A stretch of 64,000 nt of DNA, from contig JAMYHL010000016.1 of the NCBI GenBank assembly GCA_025531455.1, forward strand, positions 615,732 through 679,731. The letters run 5' to 3'. The DNA comes from Apiotrichum sp. Y4204. Lineage: Eukaryota; Basidiomycota; Tremellomycetes; Trichosporonales; Trichosporonaceae. A program made the translations under genes and the position numbers. Shown here in pieces: positions 13,801-23,395 of this stretch (its first letter is position 1; every line of letters starts with the position of its first letter). The notes under the pieces were generated by a model. The model searched no databases. It was given only the letters and a program-made list of their open reading frames with translations, and was not told the DNA's origin.

Positions 13801-15300
13801 AACAGAACAGTCTCCAGTAGAGATCCTCGAGATCCAGTATAAGGCCCGGCTCCTCCATGTTCGGCCTCTCTCCATCGTTCTGGCCCTTGTGACTGGTGCC
13901 GTCCTCCCTGTCCCTCATGCTCTCGGCACTCATCTCCACACAGCCACCCCCCACCCCCGCGGTGTGGTTGCCCCTCCCGCCGCCGTCCCGTCCCTGGTTC
14001 CTTGAGAGCGTTCCCGCACCCTATCCCAACACTGTCTGTCCTTCTGGCATCCCATCTTGGCTCATTCAGTGGACCTACCTGGGTCCCCTCCCTACTCCCA
14101 CCTCTGCTCCCAAGCTGTGGTCACGATCTGGTCCTATCAGTGAGACACACCAAGGTAATGTGATGCCCCAAGGCAGGTTGGTGGCCCCTTTCCGCCCCTG
14201 CACTATCAGTTGGCCAACAGAAAGCGTGTGCGCTGTTGTTGAGGCTGATCTTTCCGGGGTGTGCGCAGGTCGCATTGATTCAAGAACCTCCTGCATCAGC
14301 ATGGCGGCGATGTATGCACATCTCGAGTGCACATCCATGCGGAGGGAGGGGGATTGAGGGAAAAAGGGATGAGGGATCACGGGAAAAGTACAGGAGGATG
14401 CCGGAAGAGCGCACAGCAAAGTTGTTTGAGACGCATGTTGGGAGCAGTTAAGATTGCTTGACCCCCAATCTAGGTACCTCCAATGATCCGACCCACAACA
14501 TAAACATTACCCACCAAGGGATCCCAAGGGATGACATCGGCTCAGGAAACGGGGGGGGGAGGAGAGGGGTGGAGAGGAGACCAGACGGAGACCGCGGCAC
14601 AACAGCCGAGCCTCTTGCTTGCTGTCAGTGGGCCCTGGGGCCCGCTGCCCGTTGTTGTGGCCCACCAGAACAAGGCCTGAGCCTGTTCTGAATAATCCCA
14701 GAGCCAAATCGCTACAAACCCAGAAGATCACGCGCTCACCCTTCGTCCCTGGGGGAGATCACCAGAAGCAGGGTAACGAGTAAAGGTGGCAGCAGGGTGG
14801 GGGGGGGCAAGAGCGCAATCTGGTGGACCTAGGAGGGAACAAGAACAAAAAACTGGGTGGACGTGCGGCACCACCCGCGCGCCACAAGCTTTAATGAACA
14901 TGCAAGAGTGGGAACAGAGAAGGAGAGCAGAGGAGGAGAGGGAGTGCGCGCACCTCATCCGTTGTGGCCACAGCACCTGCTCCGGGTGGTCATCGTTCCC
15001 CCTCTCCTCTCTGCCTCCGGACCGGGCCCGACACGCCCCTGTCTTCGCAGTCTCCCCCTCCTTGGCCATCTCTCGCGCGCTCATCCACACCCACACGCTC
15101 CCCTTGCTCTTGCGCTCACTCGCTCTCGTGCTCTTCTCTAGATCCGCCCCAGACCAGAGGAAGTGCGGGTGGAATCTAGCAAAAACACACGGTAGGGACC
15201 AAGACCCAAGGTCCCAAGGACGCAAGGCCTCCACTCTGTGCACTGGAGAGACTACTAAGAGTCAATGCCGGTCGGCGGCAGCGGCGAAGCGCGCTACTGG
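7851..15300. other. Gene desert
   Basis: No supported gene. Open frames are short, overlap on all strands and have random-looking composition. Between about 8107 and 8271 there are repeated T-runs (6 to 12 Ts). Pyrimidine-rich and purine-rich stretches alternate from about 13850 onward, including G9 at 14551. No tRNA, rRNA or recognisable transposon protein was seen. It could be a non-coding RNA locus, a regulatory region or old repeat debris. Confidence 0.5.
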
Positions 15301-18099
15301 ACTGGGTGTACGTGATGCGTAAGGAGTGCACGAGCTGCATGAGCCAGTTGGCCGGAGTGGGTATTCATCATTCATTCACTGGGACCTGAGCTAGGAGGGC
15401 CGAACGGCGAAAGGGGTCGGGAAACATACCACACCTCCTCTCGTTTTTACCCTGTGCAAAGACACACTCCCTCCCTCCTCTCTCTCTCTCGTCTCCCCTA
15501 GTCTCCCCTCCTCTCCTCTGCGGTCCACTTCTCTCTCCTCTTCCTCCTCTGCGCAAACGCGCGCGCGCACAAGGGCAAGGATCAGGGCGGCAAACAGCAA
15601 CAGCCCAGAAAACTGATATCATCCACAGTTTGTCGGTTCATCCTGTTTATTCGATAAGCCCAGCTCATCGGAGAGAGCCCCGAGACTTGTGGACAGTTCC
15701 AGAGACCAGTCGTAGGAGTCTATCCATCCATCCCCCGTCGTCTTCGGCCTCTCCCTGTCCAACCTTCGGCTCAAAAGAACTGGACCCAACGTAACCAACG
15801 CCAGAGCGCGGCCCAAGGTACCCGACACCGACAGAGGTCGATCATAACACAACCCTAGCACGCGGCACCAAGACTGTGGAACCTCACGTCTACAATCATT
15901 CAAAACCCCTTCTTTGAGCGGTGGGCCCAGTTCTTCCCCCCACGTTCCCATCTCTCACCTCAATCTCCATCGCACGGTCTCGCGTCGTTGCTCCCTCCCC
16001 CCCGCCCTCGCTCTTACCTTCCTCCACTGAGCTCGTTCAACTGCTCATCCTTCCGCCCGTTCATTACAGTTCGCTTAGCGCTATTCGGCATTTCGGGTTC
16101 ACTGACAACGACTTGCTTTGAACGCGACCTGCATCTCTTCCTCGACCAACTCCACATCTGCCACAGTCTTCTTAGTTGCTCTTTGCGCGCGGGGACCGAT
16201 CGCAACTTTGAGCTTTGATCCACTTCCTCCTCGACCGCACGCCATCTCGGACACTATCCTCGGACACCCCTGTCGAACACCACTCGGATACCTCTCAGAC
16301 ACCTGCGGATACCATCGGAAAGTAATACACTCTCTCCTGACCCAAGATCATTTTCACGCCCTGCCCAAACCAATTTCAAGTACGACCCAGATCTGTGTAG
16401 CTCTGCAGTCGAAACTCTCTCGTCGGCAGCTTCCCCACAGTCTTCAAAGGCCGCCGTTGTTTGGACGGGGCACCATTCAACCCCTAGTCGAATATTCGGC
16501 CAACTACTGTCTTCTGTGCTAGTCACGCATAATATACAGTACGTTCTAACGCGTCCATCCGGCGCAGATCTGTGGATCTATATAGGATCCGCGGCTTGTT
16601 GAAAACGGGTCGTCTTCAGCCACCAAGTTCGATGCTGACATTTCGCAGGCTCTTGGGCAATTCTCGTTAGTATCCCTCCACTCCAGTTACTGTTATCGTG
16701 AATTTTCTTGTGAGTGTCTGGTTTCCTGGTGTTGTCTTTCCCAAGATTGTCTTTAGCCCACGTCTGTTCACCATCGATTAGTTCAGATGGCCGATTTCCG
16801 ACGCAAAGCTCCTGAAAGGTGGGGCTCAGCGGCTCGGCGCAGTGGCCGACGACGATCACTCAATATCTCCAGGGGACTGCCACTGTGAATGCTGAGGCTG
16901 TGGCGGTGGCTGCAGCAGGGCTTGGGCCTGAGATTCGGAGGCGTTTTTGAGTGATGCAGAGCAGGGTCACTGGCAGTGCACCATCTTGGCAGTATTGCTC
17001 CCTGCTTCTCTCATCGGCCCTGCAACGCCTGTTGTGCTCTGAAGGTGTACTGCGCCAGAACAGCTGCCTTACCCACAAATCAGATGATTCGATCGAGGTC
17101 AAGATGGCAGATGGGACGAAGTCGGGGCAGCCAACGGTCACTTGTCAATGGTGAGCGTGGGTGTCTACCCCACAATCTCATTCATCCACATGACTTCACG
17201 AGCGCGCCTCGTTCCGGTAGTTTCAGGTGCAGGCGCCCACTGAGATATGCTTCCCCCAGTCCGAAGGTACAAACAGCACCAGTGCCCCGTGCTGGCTGTC
17301 TTGCCTGCCTCTGTTGGCCGTTGACTGTTATTTTGGTCTCCGTTATCCCTTTTATTCTTGGGTGGCTTTCTTCCCGAGATGTCTTTCTTCCCGAGATGTC
17401 TGAAGGTTTCGGATGGAATTCCTGGTACGAGTCAGTCACAACCGCCTTGCTGCTGGTAAATTGCAGTTCCTGGGTTCGGTGCATTCGCCACCGGTCATCA
17501 TGCTTGAGCGAGCGGCTCTCTTTGTTCATTCATTCATGTCGCATGATAGATAGCGCGCTGGCATAGCTGGTCGTGTACAGTAATTGCCACTGTAGCCATT
17601 CTCTTCGGGGGTTGCCACCTTTCTCGTCATCTTCTAAACGCTAACAACCAGGAAAGAGCCCGATAACTGTTTCCATTCCCGTCCCGCCGGCGCGAACCGC
17701 TTCTACTCTTTAAACCTTACTTTACCATCACGCTCTGAGGAAACAAGGTTCGACTTCTTGGACCCAAACGTTACCCACACCAAGAGGAGAAGTACAGTAG
17801 TACCTACGTGCAGGCCGGAGGCAGCCACAAGGCCAACACCACCCTCGCCCGCGACCGGCTGCTTCGGCCAAACTTGATATTCTGCGGCTCAGCCAGCTTT
17901 GCTCGTTACGACAGCAACCATCGCTACCATCACGACCACAACGCTACCAAGCACATATCGTGCCCACCGTACTGCTGCCGAACTGGCCCGTTGTCAAGAG
18001 TCTTTTGGCTAGTCTCTGACTTCGACTTTCTGTTGAAAACACAACGCCGATACCCTCGGCCTCGAGTTGCCCACCGTGTCCACTTACCTCGTCTCCCAC
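15301..18099. promoter_or_regulatory. Long pyrimidine-rich upstream region of the bZIP gene
   Basis: Much of this stretch, especially 15430-15560, 15940-16520 and 17990-18099, is rich in C and T on the plus strand, as in the leaders of other plus-strand genes here (for example before 29455 and 49134). It contains several short upstream frames, such as one starting at 16787 that encodes about 32 basic residues. A long 5' leader with upstream ORFs is a reasonable reading, but the transcription start cannot be placed. No conserved protein was found. Confidence 0.35.
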
Positions 18100-19367
18100 A
18101 TGGAGCCAAACTGGGTGAGTGATTGAACGCCTTTTGTACACATGTCGGCCCCAACTCTGCCTATCGGCTCTCCGCCCCATGCCGAGATGGCTTCCACATT
18201 GCCCCACACCTTCGTTCCTTAGCTGTGCCGTCATATCACGTAGTCGAGCGGGCCAACCTCATTCCTTATACCACAAACGCCCCCCACCCACAAACGCAAA
18301 TCACATTCATCCTCCCACACTTGCTGTTCTGCCACAAACACACACACACACAAACAAAAGACATCCACAGTCGTGCTCACACCCAATACAGGGGCTCTAC
18401 AACAGCTATTATAGCGGTGACCGTCCGCCTCCGGTATCACCGCCGCAGGACCGCATGGACGACGGTCCGTCACATCGCCGTGGCATCAACCAGGGCACTT
18501 TTCTCCCCCCTCCTCCCCCCGTCACACTTCCACCTGTCTCCTCCTCGTACCCGGGACACAACTACCACGGCTCTTCTCCGGGCAATGTCAGCATGACATC
18601 GGCGGGCACTAGTGCCGCTGGACCCAGCACTGGGTCTATGCACATGACTCCGACAATGCCCTACTCGAGTCACGTTGGGGTCTCCCAACAGGTTGGACCG
18701 TACCATTACCCCCTCCAGTCTCCCGCAACCATGTCCGCTCTACCGGCAAGTCGATCGACACAAGGACATGGATACTCGCCGCGTATTCCGGGTGGATATC
18801 CGTCGGCGTCGCCTGCCATGAATCCCCTTTCCCCTCTCTCCCCAGCAACCCATGTCAGTGGATATGCTGGTCCTTCGACTTCAACGACGGCCTCCACGTC
18901 GTCATTCCCTCCGTCAATGCTACCGCATTCGCGAGGTGACACGTCGTCTTCAGACCATCGGAAGCGCCGTACACACTCAGACTCGGGTGGGAGCTGGGAG
19001 AACGAACGCGGCAAGGACGACGATGAGCAGCCCTGGGGAATGCCACAGGAGCAATACAAGGCTTTGACCCCTCGGGACAAGAAGCAAGTGCGAAATCGGA
19101 TTGGAGCTAGACGATTCCGGGCCAAGCGCAAAGGTGCGTAAATCTGCGTTTTAGCATACTCACCATTACACAGATTATGTGAGCCAGCTCGAGTCGTCCA
19201 AGAAGGACGCCGAAGCGCTCATCACCCATCTCAAGGCTCAGAATGATGCGTACTGGCACGAAATTAATGATCTTCGTGCAAGACTCAACATAGCCCCACT
19301 GCCGCCACCCTCTGAGGACAATGGTACTTTGGGGCTTGTCGTCAGCGGCAGTGGCGGCGACACGTAA
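18100..19367 (+). CDS. bZIP transcription factor
   Basis: Nuclear DNA-binding regulator. Exons: 18100-18114 (MEPNW), 18392-19133, 19174-19367; phases agree and give 316 residues. The first intron is 277 nt and carries a CA-repeat near 18336; the second is 40 nt and lies inside the bZIP domain. The first roughly 225 residues are low-complexity, rich in Ser, Pro, Gly and Thr. The basic region at about 233-253 contains NRIGARRFRAKRK, matching the N-x7-R rule, and is followed by a zipper-like segment (QLESS...LITHLKAQN...LRARL). The core NRIGARRFR differs from the common N-x-x-A-A-x-x-S/C-R form but resembles a fungal bZIP group with NKISARNFR-type cores. The start ATG is chosen because the splice from MEPNW to GLYNSYY keeps phase; an upstream non-coding exon is possible. 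The direct target genes are unknown. Confidence 0.85.
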
Positions 19368-20113
19368 ATCGCCCCATTCCTCCCACACTGGGATTCCAAG
19401 GCAGATCCACCAGGCCTCGCCAGCTGCACAGCAGGATACCCTGCTTTCTTCCTATATCACAATCAATCCTTGGACTCTGGCCACCCAGTGTTACAGCGGC
19501 ATTCGAGGCGGCAATTGCGCATCCGTCCTAATGCGTAGGTTCTGACGACCGACGGCACCGTTTGAGGCCATAACGACGCGATCGACTATGTGGTGTGAAA
19601 CGACATCTTGAATTATGGAGTGACATTGGACTTTCGTTGCTTATTTCAACCTTGGTGACATCTTCATCATGTGGTTGTCACCGGCACCACCGGCGCCCAC
19701 CAGGACAACCACATACTACTGTATCTAACAGGCTCCCCATTACATATATCCATTGGTTTCTTCACTATCCCAGACTGTTTGGGATCCCGGTGCATGTAGG
19801 GCTGTATGGATGTACGATGTATCTCAACCCGCGGCAGAGCAGTCGATGCATCAATGGAGACGACGACGCGAGAAGTGGATGGGTGCTTGATCATGCTTGA
19901 CACATGCCACACGCCACTCCTGTGATCCTGTGAATCGGCTATGTCCGATCACCCCAAACCGGTTCTCGGCTGAACGAAAGCCGGTGCACATGTCGACACT
20001 TCTCGGTCTTGTCTTCGACATCTTGACATCTTCATACGATCACATCTTTTCATTACTCTTCTTCCACATCACCACCACACGACCTCTTCACTTACTCTAT
20101 CCGACTCGGACCA
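19368..20113. other. Spacer between the bZIP and thioesterase genes
   Basis: Presumed 3' UTR of the bZIP gene and promoter of the next gene. The last 80 bases (20037-20113) are CT-rich, as in other leaders here. No gene was seen. Confidence 0.5.
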
Positions 20114-20833
20114 ATGATCCCAGCAACGACAGAGGACATCGCGGCCTTTGCGCGCCTAGTCGCGACTGCGCCGTTCGGCGCCGCGCTGGCCCCCCAAATC
20201 GAGCCGTACGCCAACGACCCGGTTCCGCCGGTCAACGCGCGCGGCGGACGCGGCGCCGAGGGATGGCGGATGGTCTTCCAGGGCACGGTCATGAAGGGTG
20301 CGTGAGGAGTTTGGAGCTGGGCGGTCGACTCGGAGCAGCAAGCGTACCGTATCTCGACCTGACACTCCCCACAATCGTCCGCACACTGACACTTTACCAG
20401 AATGGTGTAACGGCTTTGGATCAATGCACGGCGCAGCAGCCTCGTGGGTCGTCGACACATGCACGTCGGCGGCGCTCGTGCCCCTCTCGACGCCCGTGTT
20501 CTGGGGTCCGCCGATGCTCGCGGGCGTGAGCGTCACTCTGGACATGTCGTATTTCAACCCCGCGCCGGCGGGCACGCGCGTGCGCATCGTCGTGCTCGTC
20601 GAGCGCATGAGTCCCACTCTGGCGAATTTGCGGTGTGATGTGAGTAAGAGGAGATGGGCGGGGCAGAATGGACGTTGAGGTGGTATTCTCCAATGTGTCG
20701 TCATTTGTGTTGGTTGGGTTGGTTGTGTTTGATGCGCGACAGAATGCGCGACACGATGCGCGACGGACATCTCCAGAACACGACTATTGATGTCCTCGAC
20801 GGCGCTCTCCGCGCTTGCGGATTGGAAGTGTGA
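20114..20833 (+). CDS. Hotdog-fold thioesterase (4HBT / THEM-type)
   Basis: Probable acyl-CoA thioesterase. Exons: 20114-20297, 20401-20639, 20777-20833; phases agree and give 159 residues, a normal length for a single hotdog domain. The core reads GSMHGAAASWVVDTCTSAAL, which matches the helix of PaaI/ACOT13-like enzymes (HGG...D), with Ala in place of the second Gly. It is followed by GVSVTLDMSYFNPAPAGTRV, the usual strand and dimer region. The acidic residue of the VVDT segment is the likely catalytic Asp. The acceptor of intron 2 was chosen at 20776 because it restores a frame ending in NTTIDVLDGALRACGLEV; a nearer AG at 20749 would break the frame. No targeting signal is obvious. Substrate unknown. 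Confidence 0.8.
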
Positions 20834-21311
20834 CTCCCTTCCGTCCACTCTACGATTCTAGGCGCGGCGCTTGCCCACATGCCATCCCAATCACCCGGGG
20901 TCTATCTACCGTTCTGCACTACGCAACGCTAACGTCAGATTACCGAGTGGGACACCGGTAAGCGTATCTGCAGCGGCACACATTGCAAGGCGTGGCGCCC
21001 CGGACCGAAAAGCAAGGAGGGCAACGAGGGCAAGGAGAGGAAGGAGGGGCAGCGCGAGGCCAAGATGTAGAGGTAGTGCCGGATAGCTGGACTGTTCGCA
21101 TGGGCACGGCCTCGTCTCTGGCTGACCACCATACCTGCATCATGTATTGTAAAACTTCACATTCATGGGTCTCTCACATGGCTAACCTATGTACGAGGGT
21201 TGGGCTCACTCCAACACCCTGTTCCCAGTGTAGAGTTCGAGTGTCATTCGCGCTTTCAGCTTCTTCGGGTTTCTCTGTCGTCCCTATGTGGTTCCTGTGT
21301 CGACGGCAGCT
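20834..21311. other. Convergent 3' spacer
   Basis: Between the stop codons of the plus-strand thioesterase and the minus-strand opsin-related gene. It should hold both 3' UTRs. No other feature was seen. Confidence 0.5.
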
Positions 21312-22720
21312 CTAGTTACCTTCGGCGGCCTCGGCAGGGGTGGGCTCGGCGGCGACGCGCGCGTAAGAGCCACGGTTGTCGGTGGCGAAGCGCGGCTGGG
21401 CGAACCACTCGGGGAACTCCCACGAGGGGTCCTGGTCATCGTGCACATGCGTGAGGAGGAGGAAGTAGACAAAGCCGACCTGCGCGGCGACGTCCACGAT
21501 GCCGAGAACAATGACATCGACGTCAATGCTGGTAATGTACGCGCCGGAGCCGAGCACCGAAAGGATACCGTAGCCAGCGTAGCCAGAGAGCAGCAGCGCA
21601 GTGAGGAGGAAGAACCTGCTGCGCGTCTTGGAGCTGCGGTAGCGCGACGCGGTGCGTCCCGAGAGGAGGAGGTATCCGAACACGACGCCAGTCCAGAGGA
21701 GGGCAATGACCATCCACACGATCCAGCGCCATTGGAAGCGCTTGAGGTGCTTGACGTCATTCTCCAGCCAGCCGATGTAGTGAGTCGTGTTGTTGGCGAT
21801 GGCGCCCGAGAACGCAGCGGCGGAGGCGGCGAGCGCGGCGAGAATACCCGTAAGCGGGGCCATGCCACTCAACACGGCCAACTGCAGGATAAGAAGGGGA
21901 GCAGTGAGGACGTGGGCAAAGTCGCGCACCCAGAGGTGCTGGCGGTGCAGACGGCTGATGGATGGCTCCCTGGGGTGGCCAGGGATGCCGGGGCCCGGGC
22001 GCGGGTGCGGCGGAGGCGTACCAGAAAGCAGGTAGTGCTCGTAACCGTGGCCGTGACCGTGGGTGATGTGGTACGGGGCGTGGTCGAGACCGACACCGGT
22101 AGCGAGGAGGAGATACGCCATCGCGGTGATCGCGAGGGTCACGCCAGCGAGACTGAAGTCAGCAAATCGAGGTCTTGGATGCTGCGCTCAGGCGGCGTGT
22201 ACTCACGTGTGGAACACCCTCGCACGGCGCTCAAGACGCAGCGCCAGGAACGCAACGCCGGCGGCGCCAGCGGCAAACACCGCGAAGAAAACGCAGAACG
22301 CGGTGTGCGACGCGGCCGTGCCGTACATGTGCCGCACCGGATTGTGCTGCTGTTAGCGATGGATGCAGGGGGAGAGTGGCGAATCGGTCGGATGTCTACA
22401 GAGGAAGAGAGGCAGGCAGTGTGGAGTCGCCAACGTCATCGTTCTGTGGTCGGGATTCATCCTTTCTTTCGATGGATCCATCCAGAGACTGCGCTGTACC
22501 ATCTGCCGGTGTACATGTAGACTGCTTGGATGCTTCCCGCTCCTCAGCAATGCCGATTGTGTTCCAACAACATCTCACTCTCGCAGCCCGCTGAGAGGTC
22601 TGAGGTCAAGGGCGACACGTGCGTCTTCCCTCTGCTATTCTACCAGTCTCCTCTTCGAAGTATAAGGTAAATGTCAAGGATACTCACGGGCACAGGTGCT
22701 ATGACTGTTTGTCCTGTCAT
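21312..22720 (-). CDS. Opsin-related seven-helix membrane protein (HSP30/MRH1/YRO2 type) lacking the retinal lysine
   Basis: Membrane protein of the microbial-rhodopsin fold. Exons (minus): 22688-22720, 22207-22349, 21312-22152; 338 residues. The first exon encodes MTGQTVIAPVP, joined to QHNPVRHMYGTAASHTAF. Helix C reads RDFAHVLTAPLLILQL, the position of RYADWLFTTPLLLLDL in bacteriorhodopsin. Helix G reads IVDVAAQVGF, the position of VLDVSAKVGF. By this alignment the Schiff-base lysine (K216) is Gln, the proton acceptor D85 is Ala and the donor D96 is Gln, while R82, P91 and D212 are kept. It therefore should not bind retinal or pump protons. Yeast HSP30, MRH1 and YRO2 also lack the lysine and are stress-linked plasma-membrane proteins. 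The B-C loop is long and rich in His, Gly and Pro. A perfect CRE lies about 306 bp upstream. Confidence 0.87.
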
Positions 22721-23395
22721 TGTGGGGATAGTAGTTGAGCCGTCCGGTTCAATGGGATAGGGTGCGGACAAGAAGGGCGGGATGGGAACAAGAGACGTCA
22801 ATGACTGGTATATATACGGCGGGGACCGCGTGTGTGTTGTGTGTGTATTGTATGTGGTGTATAGAATGACGACGGAAAGCCCCGCAACCGCAACCCCACG
22901 GTCCCCACTGTTTTCCATCGCTTGCCACTCTATACTGCTACCTGCCTGCTTGCCGCTCCCAGAAACAAGCCAAACGACGTCAGTCGCGCTTCCAAGACTG
23001 GCATCCATCCAGGTCTTCAAGCCAGTGACGTCACTCTCCCATTCGAACCCACCATGACCATGCAGTAGTGTTTCGGGTTAGCGTGGACCAGACCGATGGT
23101 TAGAATTGTGGTCGCGCGACCACCGATCGGTACGATCATGTGCTCAATGAACATGATGATGCATATGACTTTGTCAAGTCTATAATATAGCTGCTCCCAT
23201 AAGAGGGGTCCACAGTTATGCCGGCAACAACAACCAACGAAACGCTCGCCAAATGTGACCCATCGTCGTCGTTATGCCACGAACACTGTGTGTCAGTACG
23301 TAGGACTGAGAGAAGGTACGTGAATAGCGGACAGTGACGGGGACCAAAGACCGTACAACATTCCGCTGTTCACCCTCTCGCATAAAGAAGACTAC
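22721..23395. other. Promoter region of the opsin-related gene
   Basis: Holds the upstream region of the minus-strand opsin-related gene and the 3' flank of the next minus-strand gene. Two CRE-type sites are present (22976 and 23026). No gene was seen. Confidence 0.5.
23026..23033. promoter_or_regulatory. Perfect CRE (TGACGTCA)
   Basis: The palindrome TGACGTCA is the classical binding site of CREB/ATF-type bZIP proteins. It lies about 306 bp upstream of the start codon of the opsin-related gene. A partial copy, CGACGTCAG, starts at 22975. Both are seen directly; that they regulate the gene is inference. Confidence 0.5.

Noticed and set aside
16787..16885. Short basic ORF after a CT-rich stretch
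   Set aside because: Only about 32 residues; could be an upstream ORF, but nothing supports a protein.
21288..22520. 410-codon plus-strand frame
   Set aside because: Antisense to the opsin-related gene; Arg/Glu/Gly-rich shadow with no family likeness.
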